A stretch of DNA of 64,000 nucleotides from Alopecurus myosuroides (GCA_028641055.1 CM054058.1:243026187-243090186); one strand, 5' to 3'. Counted from the first letter of the stretch, positions 24,991 to 35,657 are shown. The notes: a model not told the origin generated them from the sequence alone. Numbers and translations are program-made.

Positions 24991-25067
24991 CGTTAGGTTC
25001 TCGTCTCCGGCTCTCGCCCATAGCGTAGCCTCCTCCTTGATCAGTGGTGCAGGTGTGAATTGAGGCC
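24928..25067. repeat. Perfect inverted repeat, 63-bp arms, 14-bp loop
   Basis: 24928-24990 and 25005-25067 are exact reverse complements, separated by a 14-bp loop. The left arm is coding-strand LINE ORF2 C-terminal sequence, so the right arm is an inverted copy of it. A transcript from either strand would fold into an uninterrupted 63-bp duplex. Confidence 0.9.
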
Positions 25068-25232
25068 CTATCTAGTCAATGAAAAGAAACGCAAATTAAA
25101 AGTCTTTTGTGTTTTCTCGAAAAAATAGTATTCACTGCATCCAAACATGTCAAAGTATTTAATACTATAGTATTTTTAGAAACCGTGGTATTGGTTGAAT
25201 ACTTTAAAAATACTTTGATGCCAAACTAGGCC

Positions 25233-25705
25233 TAAGTCCGTGGAAGTGTAGTGTGCACGTAGAATATCGTACTTAGCAATCTGAGCGTAAAATATCGGTA
25301 TCAACTTTGAAGACTCAACTGTATACTACCAGCCTGGCACTAACAGGGAAGACCCTATGAAGCTGACGAGAGATTGCCATCCTATGCCGCCGTGTAGTAT
25401 GCGAGCTTCATTTTTCGCCATTTTTTAATATTTGGATTGGTCTCACTCTTAATGGAAGATTTCCAGTACAAATATATCGGTCGTAATCAAATGTGGCGGT
25501 CTACCAATGGCAAGCTCCCCTGGCCGCAGGTCTTACTACAGGCGGTCAAGGCAGGCTACCAGCACGCAAGACTTGGACTCGCGACACACGCAACCGCGCG
25601 GAAAGTCTTTTGCGATCAGCAGCCACCACGGCGAAGATGCGCGCGTGGTTCGCCAAAGCGAGTTCCAGATCGAGCACAGAAAGCTATGTAGGAGGAAGGA
25701 GCAAA
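25233..25705. other. Region downstream of the WAK-type exon
   Basis: The part 25500-25705 is GC-rich and directly follows the exon on the minus strand, so it is probably intron. The part 25233-25500 is AT-richer. No kinase motif (for example HRD or DFG) is found in any frame, so the remaining exons are not here. Confidence 0.5.
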
Positions 25706-25714
25706 TCACGTACC
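25706..25714 (-). other. Probable splice donor of the WAK-type exon
   Basis: On the minus strand the exon ends TGCG and continues GTACGTGATTTG. GTACGT is a strong plant donor and lies just after the conserved Cys-rich end of the domain, where LRK10-like genes have their first intron. The in-frame TGA falls inside the donor. Confidence 0.6.
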
Positions 25715-26443
25715 GCACTGGCGCTCGTTAGCGCCATCGCCGCAGAGACAAGCGAAGTCCGTCCCGCCGTGCTCCTCGATGCGCCCATATCTGCACCGTC
25801 CGCCGGACTGCTCGCACGCGCCGCACTGCTCGGATTTGGCGTCGTAACGCATCTCGAAGCCGTCGCTCAGCACCTCACCGACACCGAGCGACGGGCTGGC
25901 CGGACGATGCAGCCCATGCAGGTTCAGCAGCACCGGCGTCGTCACCGCCTTCTCGCACCCGTACCCGTACGCTTTGCCCTTCACCCCGTCGTCCGGGAGC
26001 ACGTACCAAGTGTTTTCCTGCTCCGGGCATCCGTCGAGTTTCACGGCGGAGGGCATCCGGTAAGCGCTGGCCTTGCAGTTGTAGAGCAAGGTGAGCTTGG
26101 AGTTGGAGGTTGTGGGCTGCAGCCATGAGTTGGGGTCAGGGGAGAGGTTGAAGCTGAGCCGTGGGCAGGTCGTGTTCCACGCGTCGACGTCGGCGAGGAA
26201 GACGGTGTGGTTGGCGTAGTCGATGCGCAGGACCCTGTACCGGTGGAACTGGAGGTCGATGGTCGGGGTGTTCTCCTTGCAGAATACGCCGAGGCCCGGG
26301 TAGCCGCACTTGGGACCTGAGTTGGCCAGCCAGAACGGGTAGGTGATGCTCTGCCCGCCACAGGTGGCGTTGCTGCAGGACGCGGTGTAGGCGTCGGCTG
26401 TGGCGAAGAGGAGCAGAACGGCCGGGAGGAGCAGACGATGCAT
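25706..26443 (-). CDS. GUB_WAK/WAK-associated ectodomain, exon 1 of an LRK10L-type receptor gene
   Basis: Encodes 245 residues if read to the stop. Residues 1-22 (MHRLLLPAVLLLFATADA) form a signal peptide, which decides this start although the frame is open upstream to 26635. Next comes a galacturonan-binding GUB_WAK domain with C..ATCGGQSITYPFWL and CGYPGLGVFC. A WAK-associated C-terminal domain follows, with LLYNC, YGYGC, CGACEQSGGRC and FACLCGDG. Such ectodomains sit outside the plasma membrane of LRK10-like receptor kinases. The stop overlaps a strong splice donor (CG|GTACGTGA at 25714/25713), so this is probably exon 1 and true coding sequence ends at 25714. No transmembrane or kinase exon is found downstream, so the gene is either truncated or encodes a secreted ectodomain by read-through of the donor. 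Family certain, integrity not. Confidence 0.8.
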   Translation of the reverse strand: MHRLLLPAVLLLFATADAYTASCSNATCGGQSITYPFWLANSGPKCGYPGLGVFCKENTPTIDLQFHRYRVLRIDYANHTVFLADVDAWNTTCPRLSFNLSPDPNSWLQPTTSNSKLTLLYNCKASAYRMPSAVKLDGCPEQENTWYVLPDDGVKGKAYGYGCEKAVTTPVLLNLHGLHRPASPSLGVGEVLSDGFEMRYDAKSEQCGACEQSGGRCRYGRIEEHGGTDFACLCGDGANERQCGT

Positions 26444-26880
26444 GGTATGGTGGACGAAGGAGGGGCCGAGAAAGAAGAAGATACGTACCAAAGGGCAAGA
26501 GGAATGCCAGCTTATGCAGTGGTTGGTGAGACGATGTTCCATGGCAGACGTGCGAGGGAGTAATAAGGCTGTCGTGCTTGGGGAAAATCGATCGGTGGTT
26601 CCATCGGACGTGGAAATTTGGTGCCAGACGACCACGAGTCAACCAAGCAGCTAATCCATTCCACGACCTTTCCTCGTTGCATTCCATGGTTCCAAATTAC
26701 GGTTACCTGTCGCTTTGTGGATGATGGTGTGACTTGTTGTCAGGAGCTCACAATCCAACTTATCTCAGAATTATGGAAATTTACCAACATGGTTGGACAG
26801 GCTGGCTACGAGTGTTATCTGGAGGTGGGGGCACTGAATTTTCCTTTCTCATTTTGTTGACAAATATAAAAACGTGACAA
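26444..26880 (-). promoter_or_regulatory. 5' flank of the WAK-type gene
   Basis: About 440 bp upstream of the start. A W-box-like TTGACT occurs on the minus strand at 26642-26637, about 195 bp before the ATG, which fits defence-related receptor genes but is a short motif expected by chance. No clear TATA box is seen. Confidence 0.3.
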
Positions 26881-26884
26881 CTAA

Positions 26885-27290
26885 TAAGATGCAGGCCGTT
26901 TTGTGAGCTCCGGTCAACCTCGGCACCGACAGCAGCAGCAAGATGCAGCTCACGACCAATCCGGCAGAGAAGCCCCAGCTCTTGGAGCGCTCGGTCTCCG
27001 GTTGTCTGCAGGTCGGCTACCTTCAAGGTCCCCGTCGGTTGGAGCTCCGAGTTCCCTTGTCTGGCGTGGCGGTGCGGCGAGGCCAGGCGAAGGAAGACTG
27101 GCACCAGCGAATCGTGGCTCTCGTGGCTTGGAGCTACTAGGTTCCGTCATGGTGGCCTCGATGTGGACTTGCATCCACGGTCTAGCTCAAGCTGCACGGA
27201 GCCAAAAATCTGGGCCACTTGCATCCACGGTCTAGCTCAAGCTGCACGGAGCCAAAAATCTGGCCCCCTTGGCCCAGAACTGGCTATTAT
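26885..27290. other. GC-rich block of unknown origin
   Basis: A GC-rich stretch unlike its AT-rich neighbours, open in several frames on both strands (for example plus 26903-27235). I recognise no domain. It could be an exon fragment or a captured gene piece. It ends in a 50-bp tandem duplication at 27168-27267. Confidence 0.4.
27168..27267. repeat. 50-bp tandem duplication
   Basis: The unit beginning CTTGCATCCACGGTCTAGCT is present at 27168-27217 and 27218-27267 with almost no change. It lies at the edge of the GC-rich block. Confidence 0.85.
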
Positions 27291-29957
27291 CAATTTTTGT
27301 TCCTTGCCTGCAGTAGATATGGTAGCAGCTGCCCTTTTTTTTTATACGAGTAGCTGCCCATATTGATGCTAGAACGATGGTTCAAATGCGATATGTATGA
27401 AAACTTTGTTAAATTACTGTTACGTATGTATTATGGTTTTCTTACCTCATAATTTTTTATGGATATATATTAGACAAATATATATTCCTATGCATATGTA
27501 TCATAATTGTATGGATATGTAGTTTGGTTCGAACATTAATTATGCATATGTTATTCATGAAATCAACAACATTACATGTTTTTACGACTTAAAGGGTGTT
27601 TTAGACAATTTCTCACTTTACAGCCAGACAGCCAGCTAGGTTGCCAAAGACTAATTCTTAGAACAGCAGTTTTTCCTGCACAGGAGTTTTCCCTGCACAG
27701 CACCACAGCCAGCCACAACCAGCCAGCCACAGCCAAAACAAAATGGCCCTCATTGGTTTACTAGGTATCTATTGTTATCATAATTTTCTAACATTGGAAA
27801 AAAATGTGCATGTGGCATGGTAGTAACTTCTTTCGCAACAATGAACCAAAAGAGGCCAATCAGGATATTGTACATCGGCTTTGAACCCCTAGCCTGACAT
27901 CAAACTTGTATGTTTCACAACCGATGTATACCACACAATATATTGCTCACTCGGCTTCTTATGTACATGCATAGAAAATGAATAGAATGTAAACAACCAA
28001 ATATAGGAATAACAGCCAATTAATTCAGGATTTTCTAATGAATAAAACATAGCCTACATAAGTCCATATAATAGTTATGATTCGTCCACCAAACCTGACA
28101 CCTAATTTCTCAAGAGTATGGACGTGGAAAAAAAGTTCTACAATCACATTAAGCTGTTCCCTAAGTTGTGTGGTCCTAACCATACGAAGATGAGCAAGAA
28201 ACATGACCTATTAATCCACATGTCTTTTTATTATGTTTGTTCGCCCTTTTGCAACTTTTTTCCAAAACTGAGAAATTCAACACAACGATGAGAAATTAAG
28301 AAAAGTGCATGCAAGAAAATAATGGTCTCTACAAAATCCTATGGAAATACTCCCTGCTCTATTTATAGTGCACTTCTTCTACTAAGAATTAATAAACAAC
28401 AATTAAGCATTTGAGAAAAATAGGTGCAATGTCTTTCGTTAGGAATGCTCATGAGAAAAAAAAAACACCACTGTAACATGGACCCTCATGAGAATAAAAA
28501 AAACACCACTGTGACATGGACCTCGGTAAGTGGTCGCATTGTATCCACTCCCTTACTCTTCTCATTGTTAACCTACAAAACAAGAAAAACACCGGTTAAA
28601 CATTCCTATATCATTTCAAGGTCTACCAGAATAAGAAAAAATGTTGTGAGATAATATACAGTTGATAGAGGATTTGCAGACCAATAATGTTTCAGTTCCC
28701 TACTTCCCAGGAGCAACTTAGCACACAAAAATTAAGTAACCCAGTGTGCACAACTTAGATAAATTCCACAAGAGCGACTTCTCGAATCAAACAACCACTG
28801 GACCATAGAATTGACTCGATTCCAAAAATTAAATAATATAGGGAGCAAAGAATTGCAAACGGAAAACCTCACAATCCCAATAAACCATTTGTACCTCTCC
28901 ATAGAAAAGAAGTGTCCTCCCAACAAATTCTACTTGCTAGTTGTTCGGCGAAGACTATACGAAATTCATGGCCCATACCTCATTGTCATGGATTACAACA
29001 TGGGCTGATCTGACATCGTTATAGCCACTTAAAGAAAAATACATACGGGCTGAATCCAGAATGAAAATTGACACCGGATGAAATTAAGAGATACATACAA
29101 TTATATGCCGGTTAAAGAAACATTGCAATTCATATGTAAGGTATGGGTAAAATGCACCTACCCATAGTTATCCCTAAGGAGCGAGCAGAGATTTTTTTTA
29201 ACAAACATTGGTAGGTATACGAAAAATAAATCACAAATAACATTATACATTGTGCCAATGTTTAAAATGATGCTGCACACAAACTATCATGGTTAAAAGC
29301 ATGTGTACAGTGAAAAAAGTGTTTAGATGATAGTATGACTTATGTATGATGACAATAAACAAGGAACCACACAACCTTTGGAAAATATGCAGTGACACCA
29401 TGGTAGAACATACCAAATATATGTTTGGTAGAAAAGCGGCACAAAACTGTCTCTGCGCCATTGAATAGTACGTCAAAATCAACACCAAGGAGATCATTTG
29501 GTGCGATCAGACACAAATTATCCATGTGGCTAATTTACTAACAAAATAAGGTTAACTTTGAACAAACGGAAACTTTAAAGAGAAATAAATACAAAATCTA
29601 ATGAAGAGACAAAGAAAACAATTCCTACCTAATGACGATAACATTAAACCAAGGAGAGTAAGCTACATAACACACTGGACTAAATCGAACAAAAGCATGT
29701 AAGCAAGCATAATCAAACAACCTTTTCGGTTTTCCAGTACTAAGAACAAAATCTTAAGATCGATTCAACTGCATCAAAACTTGCCGGTTGTATCGAACTA
29801 TACAGAATGCCAGGTTTGAATATCAGAACATATTATTTTATATCTTCCCGTGCTAAATTACTTGGTGAGCTCGACATGTTAAAAAGAAGATCTCTATCCA
29901 AAGCCCGACTCTATTTACATAAACAAAATAGATATATGGACTTTTTTTGCTTAATAA
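27291..29957. other. AT-rich intergenic sequence without recognised genes
   Basis: Read on both strands I find only short chance frames. At about 28446-28525 an A-rich ~39-bp unit containing AACACCACTGT is duplicated. Around 27660-27730 a CAGCCA-rich stretch occurs. At 28351 a lone ACTCCCTGC resembles a MITE end but has no partner. The rest looks like decayed repeats. Confidence 0.5.
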
Positions 29958-30260
29958 TTGGAAAACGGTGATATTTTTCATGTAATTTTAAATGTTTGCA
30001 AGAACAGCAAGACTATATATATATATATCCACATATTTTGTAGCATGGCCGACCTTTGGGGCTGGCCCCAGCACGCCACCGCGCCTCACCAGCCTGACCC
30101 CGCTCTCTTGCTCGATGCCGGAGCGGCAGTGCGGCACCGCCCTCCACTGCATCCCGTTCGTCCAGTGGCGTCCTGCCCTGTCCCTGCAACCCGTTGGCTC
30201 CCCACACGCCGTTCCGGTTGGTGCGCGTGTGGCACGCCGTAGGCGTTGGCCGGAGCGGAC
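29958..30260. other. GC-rich segment, left half, split by the Copia element
   Basis: After a (TA) run at 30012-30028 the composition turns GC-rich and continues to the Copia insertion. Its other half is 35658-35921. With the insertion left out, one plus-strand frame stays open across the join (from 29992 to 35885, about 163 codons). The product has no domain I recognise and GC-rich DNA often gives long chance frames. Confidence 0.35.
30256..30260. repeat. Target site duplication CGGAC (lower copy)
   Basis: CGGAC at 30256-30260 and at 35658-35662 directly flank the two LTRs of the Copia element and match exactly. Confidence 0.95.
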
Positions 30261-30428
30261 TGTTGACGAACATAATGTTTAGGGTGGAACGGTGTAGCCC
30301 TCTCGGGTCACCGGGTACGTGTTAATATATGTGTGGAAGAGCCCCACACGTGGCTATTACAAGTGGGGTATGTCTACGGTTGGTGTACTACACCATACCG
30401 TATACATACCAAGAGTACAACTCCAATA
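30261..30428 (-). repeat. 3' LTR of the Copia element
   Basis: 168 bp, minus strand, starting TATTGGAGTTGTACTC and ending TTCGTCAACA. It is flanked by CGGAC outside and by the purine tract inside. Confidence 0.95.
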
Positions 30429-30440
30429 CTCCCCCTTAAT
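30429..30440 (-). other. Copia polypurine tract
   Basis: Minus strand ATTAAGGGGGAG directly before the LTR start, the plus-strand priming site. Confidence 0.85.
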
Positions 30441-31922
30441 CTAAACCTGGGACAGGTTTAGATTACGTTTAAACTCATCTAGCTTTTTGGTACATAATGT
30501 CTTAGTAAAACCATCTGCTATCTGATCATTGCTAGAGATAAACCTGATGTCAAGTTGCTTGCTAGCAACACGCTCTCGAACAAAAAAGAAATCAATCTCA
30601 ATGTGCTTAGTGCGTGCATGAAACACTGGATTAGCAGATAGATAGGTGGCACCCAGATTATCACACCAAATACATGGTTTGTCCTTGAGACTGACACCAA
30701 GTTCACGAACTAGAGCCTCAACCCAAATAAGTTCTGCAGTAGCATTAGCAAGTGCTTTGTATTCAGCCTCAGTACTGGAACGAGATACAGTAGTCTATTT
30801 TCTGGCACTCCAAGAAATAAGATTGGGACCAAAAAATATAGCAAAACCACCAGTAGAGCGTCTGTCATCTAAATCACCTGCCCAGTCAGCATCTGAAAAA
30901 GCACTAAGGAGAGTCGACGAGGACTTCTGAAAAGTAAGTCCAACTGATCGTGTGCCATGAATGTATCTGAGAATCCTTTTAACAGCTGACCAATGTGTTG
31001 TTGTAGGAGCATGAAGGTATTGGCATACCTTATTAACCGAAAAAGAAAGATCAGGACGTGTCAGAGTGAGATACTGAAGTCCTCCTACAATGCTTCTGTA
31101 ATGAGCTGTATCATCAGGGCCAAGAGGAGAGCCAGTATTCAATCCCAACGACTCTGTAGTAGAGAGAGGAGTTGGACATGAAGTACACAAGCTCATGCCA
31201 ACTTTGGCTAATAAATCATTTGCATATTTTTCCTGATTTAAGAGCAGTCCATCATCCTGCTTATGAACTTCCATACCAAGAAAATAATGAAGATCTCCTA
31301 AATCCTTAAGAGCAAACTCAGAACTCAAATGATGAAGAAGAACTTGAATGGCTTGGTTGGAGGAACTTGTCACAATGATATCATCCACATAAATAAGAAT
31401 AAACATAGAGATACCTGACTGGTCATAAAGAAATAAGGAGGTATCTGCCTTGGAAGGTGTGAACCCCAGTTGCTGAAGTTTTGTGCTAAGACGAGAATAC
31501 CATGCTCGAGGAGCCTGTTTCAAACCATATAGAGCTTTGTCAAGTTTACATATAAAGTTTGGAGTAGCGGAAGACTCAAAACCAGGTGGCTGTTTCATGT
31601 AAACATCTTCTTCCAAAAGGCCATGAAGAAACGCGTTCTTTACATCTAGCTGCCGTAAACTCCATCCTCGAGAAACAGAAATAGAGAGCACAAGTCTGAT
31701 AGTGGCAATTTTAACAACAGGACTGAAAGTATCCTCATAATCAATACCATACCGTTGTTTGAATCCATTAGCAACTAGGCGTGCTTTATACCTGTCAATT
31801 GTACCATCGGCATTCCTTTTGATACGATAAACCCATTTGCAGTCAATAACATTCCTGTGAGTATTAGGAGGAACAAGATGCCAAGTGTTATTTGCACGAA
31901 GTGCATCGTACTCAGTTTGCAT
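30441..31922 (-). pseudogene. Copia reverse transcriptase and RNase H
   Basis: The frame opens at 31922 in [16 protein letters not shown] and continues through [10 protein letters not shown] and [11 protein letters not shown]. The catalytic [10 protein letters not shown] lies at about 31371-31400, followed by [15 protein letters not shown] and the RNase H start [13 protein letters not shown] at 30797-30795, right after ISWSARK, interrupts RNase H where functional relatives read on. The same frame then continues to 30441 and includes the end [16 protein letters not shown]. Apart from this stop and the frame changes at its upper end the domains look intact. The product would copy element RNA to DNA in cytoplasmic particles. 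Confidence 0.9.
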
Positions 31923-31954
31923 AGCATCTCTCCAATGTGCATTTTTTTAGTGCC

Positions 31955-34900
31955 TCAGTAAGATTCTTGGGTTCCTGTAGATGTGAGAAGAGCATACCGT
32001 ATTGTACCATCAGTAAATTTTTTCGGGTGGCGAATACCTTTCTGTAATCGTGTTTGAACTCCAACAGTAGGGGGTAGTGCAGCAGTTGGCTGCACAGAAG
32101 ATCCGGAGGCGACCGTATCCGTGCTGGGATCGGTGCGATCCGCACCGGAAGCCGTGCAGCGATCCGCACTGGCTCGTCTGGGGCTGTCGGGCGCGGATTC
32201 AGATGTTGATGGCATGGTCGGCGACGTGTCGGGCGCTGACTGGTGCGGAGAACCCAGCAGTTGGTCTCGCGACGGGGACAGCTCACCAGGGGCAGGACCC
32301 AGCGAGCCCGCGCGTGACGAGGGTGGTGGAGAATCCGCGCGGGGGGGTGTGGGCGCGCGTGACGAGGGTGTCGGCGACGTGGCGGGCTCCCGTTGGTGCG
32401 GACGAGGACCAGCGACGCTGTCACCGCCAGGGGCGCGATCCGAGGCAGATTCGCTGGACGAATCGCTCTCGGGATCGGCGCTGACAGCACCTGGTCGGCT
32501 GTGTGCTTCAGAATAACATTCAGAGGCAGTTCTTTCACCATTTTGCTCAGAATTTGATGCCGATTGCTGCTTTGAATCCGTGGAAGGCTCAGTAGTAGGT
32601 TCATGTGGAGTTTGAACAACAGGAACAATATGCACATAATTGTCATTAGATTGCACACCCCTATCACATGATACCGAGGAAGGGTCATCAAAAGGAAGAA
32701 GCATGATTTCTTCACGAAGACGACGACCCGCGTTTGGATTCAATGAGGCAAAAGGAAAAACGTTCTCATCAAAGACAACATCACGAGAAATGTAAACACG
32801 ACCTGTATCTGGATCTAGACATTTAACTCCTTTGTGACGAGGACTATACCCCAGAAAAACACACTTCTTAGACCGAAAAGAAAGTTTGTGTTTATTATAA
32901 GGACGAAGATTGAGCCAACATGCACAACCAAAGACACGAAGAGAATCATAGTTTGGGGTAACTTGAAGGAGTCGTTCAGTAGGTGACTCAAAATTGAGAA
33001 CTTTGGAGGGAAGCATGTTAATAAGAAATGTGGCTGTAATAAAAGCATCATCCCAGAATTTTAGTGGCATAGAGGCATTGGCAAGCAAGACAAGACCAAC
33101 TTCAACTATGTGGCGATGTTTGCGCTCAGCTGAACCATTTTGCTGATGAGCATGTGGACATGAGACATGATGAACAATACCAACACGTTGAAAGAAACTG
33201 TTTAGTTTTTCATACTCACCACCCCAATCAGTTTGCATAGTGAGAATTTTACGACCAAACTGACGCTCAACATATTGTTGAAAATCAAGAAACACTTGAA
33301 AGACTTCAGAGCGTTTCTTAAGCAAATAAATCCATGAAAATTTACTGAAATCATCGATGAAACTTACATAATATGCATGTTTGCCTACAGAAAGAGGAGC
33401 TGGACCCCATACATCAGAAAATATATGTTTCAATGGAACAGTGGAAACACTAGTGGAAACTGAATAGGGTAGCTGATGACTCTTAGCCTGTTGACATGGA
33501 TCACATATGTAAGGATTTATTTCTGGGGAATATGAAAGTTTATTTTTTTTAAGAACCTGCTGAACTATAAATGATGAGGGGTGTCCTAGACGACGATGCC
33601 ATGTAGAGGATGAAGGTTTGATGGTGGCGAGAGCATGCTTGGATGACTCCGAGACAGGAACGAGGGGATACAAGCCACCATGACAGGGACCTTTATACAC
33701 GATTTTCTTCGTGACCTGATCCTTTATCAAGAAAAAGAACGGGTGAATTTTCATGAAGGTATTGTTATCTAGTGTAAGATGATGAGCAGAAACTAAATTT
33801 TTGGAGGCCTCAGGAACATGCAAAATATTACGAAGATGTAGAGTGCTATTAGGGGTGTGCAAAACAGAATGACCAACATGTGTAATGTCCATACCTTGTC
33901 CACCGGCATTGTGGATTTGATCACGACCTTGATAGTTCTCCTGGACCGTGAGCTTGTTGAGTTGACCAGTAACGTGATTTGTTGCTCCTGTATCAACATA
34001 CCAGTTGGTGTCTACTCCATAGGCACCTTTGGGCTCCTTGGGTGGTGGTGGAGGTTCATCATCATCATCGCCATATCTCCACCAACAGTCACCTGCGGAG
34101 TGGCCCTCCTTTTTGCAGATTTGACAGTATACTCCTTCCTGCCAAGGAGAGGCCACACGGTCCTTTTTGCCCCCCTTCTGACGACGCCCTTGGGGGCGAT
34201 GCTCATTACGTGGCGGCTGCGGTGGTGTGGGTTGTGGAGGACGAGGAGGTCGGTATGGTGGTTGTGGCATAGGATAGGCCGGTGGTGGGTATGGGGGCGG
34301 CATTGGCTGGTAGGTGTTGTAGGGTTGCGGGTATGGGTGTGGATGGTAGGGGGTAGGGTACGGCTGGGGTGTGTATGGTGGCGGTGGCGAGACATAGGCT
34401 TGGTGTGGTGGTGTGTATGGCATCGGGTGGGGGCTGTATGGTGGAGTAGGATATAGGGGGGGCGCGGGTTGAGGACGAACAGACCCGCTGTTGTATTGAT
34501 GCGGATGCCGAGCAGCAACATTAACTGACGAAACAAAGGAACCAGGGGCGGTTTGGCCTGTGTTTTGGAGCATATGGCCACGAGTTTCACGGGAAAAAAT
34601 CTGCGAGCACATGTCATTGAGGGACGTCGACGGAACAGCGTTGATGGCAGCAACTAAGTTGTTGAAGGAGCCGTCAAGACCATTCATAATATAGTCTTTC
34701 AGTTCATCGTCATCTACTGCTTTCCCGGCTGCAGCAAGCTGAGAGGCGAAGCCACGCATTTTGGTGATGTAGTCCTGAGCCGACATGTCCCCTTTCTTCG
34801 TGTTCGTGAGTGCACCGCGGATGGTGGACACACGAGATTTAGATTGCGCGGAGTAGAGGTCGTTTAGGGCACGCCACACCGTAGCCGCAGAAGAGAGCCC

Positions 34901-35203
34901 GAAGACATGCGGAAGGACATCCTCGGCGAGTGAGTTGACGAGGAAACTCACAACGAGTTGGTCCTTGGTGATCCACGCATCATACGCCGGGTTGGCAACA
35001 GTCACCTTCTTGTGATTCTCATCCTCGGCCTCAAGAACCTCCGGCGGGCAGCGATCAGTGCCCTCAAGTAAGCCCATGACACGCGCACCCCGAAGGGTGG
35101 GTAGAGCTTGAGTCTGCCAATACATAAAATTTTCCCGTGTGAGCTTGATCGAGGGCGGATTGCCGATGGAGGCAGGGGCGGGCGGAGTCGAAGTAGACGC
35201 CAT
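31955..35203 (-). pseudogene. Copia Gag, protease and integrase
   Basis: A 1082-codon frame starting MASTSTPPAPASIGNP. Gag occupies about residues 1-385, with a Pro/Tyr-rich low-complexity linker (about 240-340) and a zinc knuckle CQICKKEGHSAGDC near 357. The protease active site WYVDTGATNHV is near residue 400. Integrase has its HRRLGH...CDPC zinc-binding part near 535-570 and a DDE triad in FSDVWGP (about 595), QTDWGGEY (about 657) and SAERKHRHIVE (about 692). A Ser/Pro-rich spacer precedes the reverse transcriptase. Between 31985 and 31940 the frame changes twice, once near CAGGAACC and once at an A7 run, so the polyprotein stops at 31955. One of these could be a homopolymer sequencing error. 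Confidence 0.92.
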
Positions 35204-35477
35204 CGATCACAGCAGAGTCGTGGTCGTAAGAAGTAGCGACGAGATCGTTGGAGGGCGATCAGAAGAGATCGGCCAGGGTCCTGTGAAAACGAATCTAGGG
35301 TTTTTGGTGTAGAGAGATTTGTAGAGGTGTAGGGCAAGCTGGTAAGGGGAATGGAAACGGGAGGTTGTACTGAGGGTCCTGGAGATGAAAGGGGATCGTA
35401 GTTTGGTGGAGAACCGGCGGCAGAGGTGGCAGAAAACCACAACGGCGGCGGCGGCAGCTATCGCAGAGGAAGAAGGA

Positions 35478-35489
35478 GGCCTGATACCA
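35478..35489 (-). other. Primer binding site, tRNA-iMet type
   Basis: Minus strand TGGTATCAGGCC starts immediately after the LTR end CAACA; the first nine bases match the initiator-Met tRNA complement. Confidence 0.85.
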
Positions 35490-35657
35490 TGTTGACGAAC
35501 ATAATGTTTAGGGTGGAACGGTGTAGCCCTCTCGGGTCACCGGGTACGTGTTAATATATGTGTGGAAGAGCCCCACACGTGGCTATTACAGGTGGGGTAT
35601 GTCTACGGTTGGTGTACTACACCATACCGTATACATACCAAGAGTACAACTCCAATA
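35490..35657 (-). repeat. 5' LTR of the Copia element
   Basis: 168 bp, same ends as the lower LTR with one base different. It is followed outside by CGGAC at 35658-35662. Confidence 0.95.

Larger units (their letters stand above)
24674..25232. mobile_element. MITE-like element carrying a LINE fragment
   Basis: Terminal inverted repeats GGCCTAGTTTGGCA and TGCCAAACTAGGCC are perfect over 14 bp. TA lies next to both ends; a 3-bp Harbinger-type TWA duplication is not exact (CTA and TAA). The GGCC..GTTTGG start suggests Tourist/Harbinger, but this is uncertain. The interior contains AAAGTATT-rich subterminal sequence and, at 24869-25067, a LINE-derived piece with a perfect hairpin. The 559-bp element has no transposase. 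Confidence 0.6.
30261..35657 (-). mobile_element. Young Copia retrotransposon, Ale/Retrofit-like, near complete
   Basis: A 5397-bp element on the minus strand. The LTRs are 168 bp each (30261-30428 and 35490-35657) and differ at one position that I can find (A/G in ACAAGTGGGG versus ACAGGTGGGG). A tRNA-iMet-type primer site lies inside the upper LTR and a GGGGGAG purine tract inside the lower LTR. The order gag, protease, integrase, reverse transcriptase, RNase H is Copia. Short LTRs and the gag start LTRENFMYWQTQ suggest the Ale/Retrofit (Hopscotch) group. The pol frame has two closely spaced frame changes and one stop, so this copy is probably not autonomous despite its youth. Confidence 0.92.

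Noticed and set aside
25536..25718. Minus-strand frame beginning MRYVICSFLLHSFLC with a signal-like start
   Set aside because: It overlaps the splice donor and the probable intron of the WAK-type gene in a different frame and has no domain.
28351..28420. Possible Stowaway end ACTCCCTGCTC
   Set aside because: No matching inverted end or flanking TA pair was found within a plausible distance.
33857..34456. Plus-strand frame rich in Trp, Arg and Val
   Set aside because: It is the complement of the Pro/Tyr-rich Gag linker of the Copia element.
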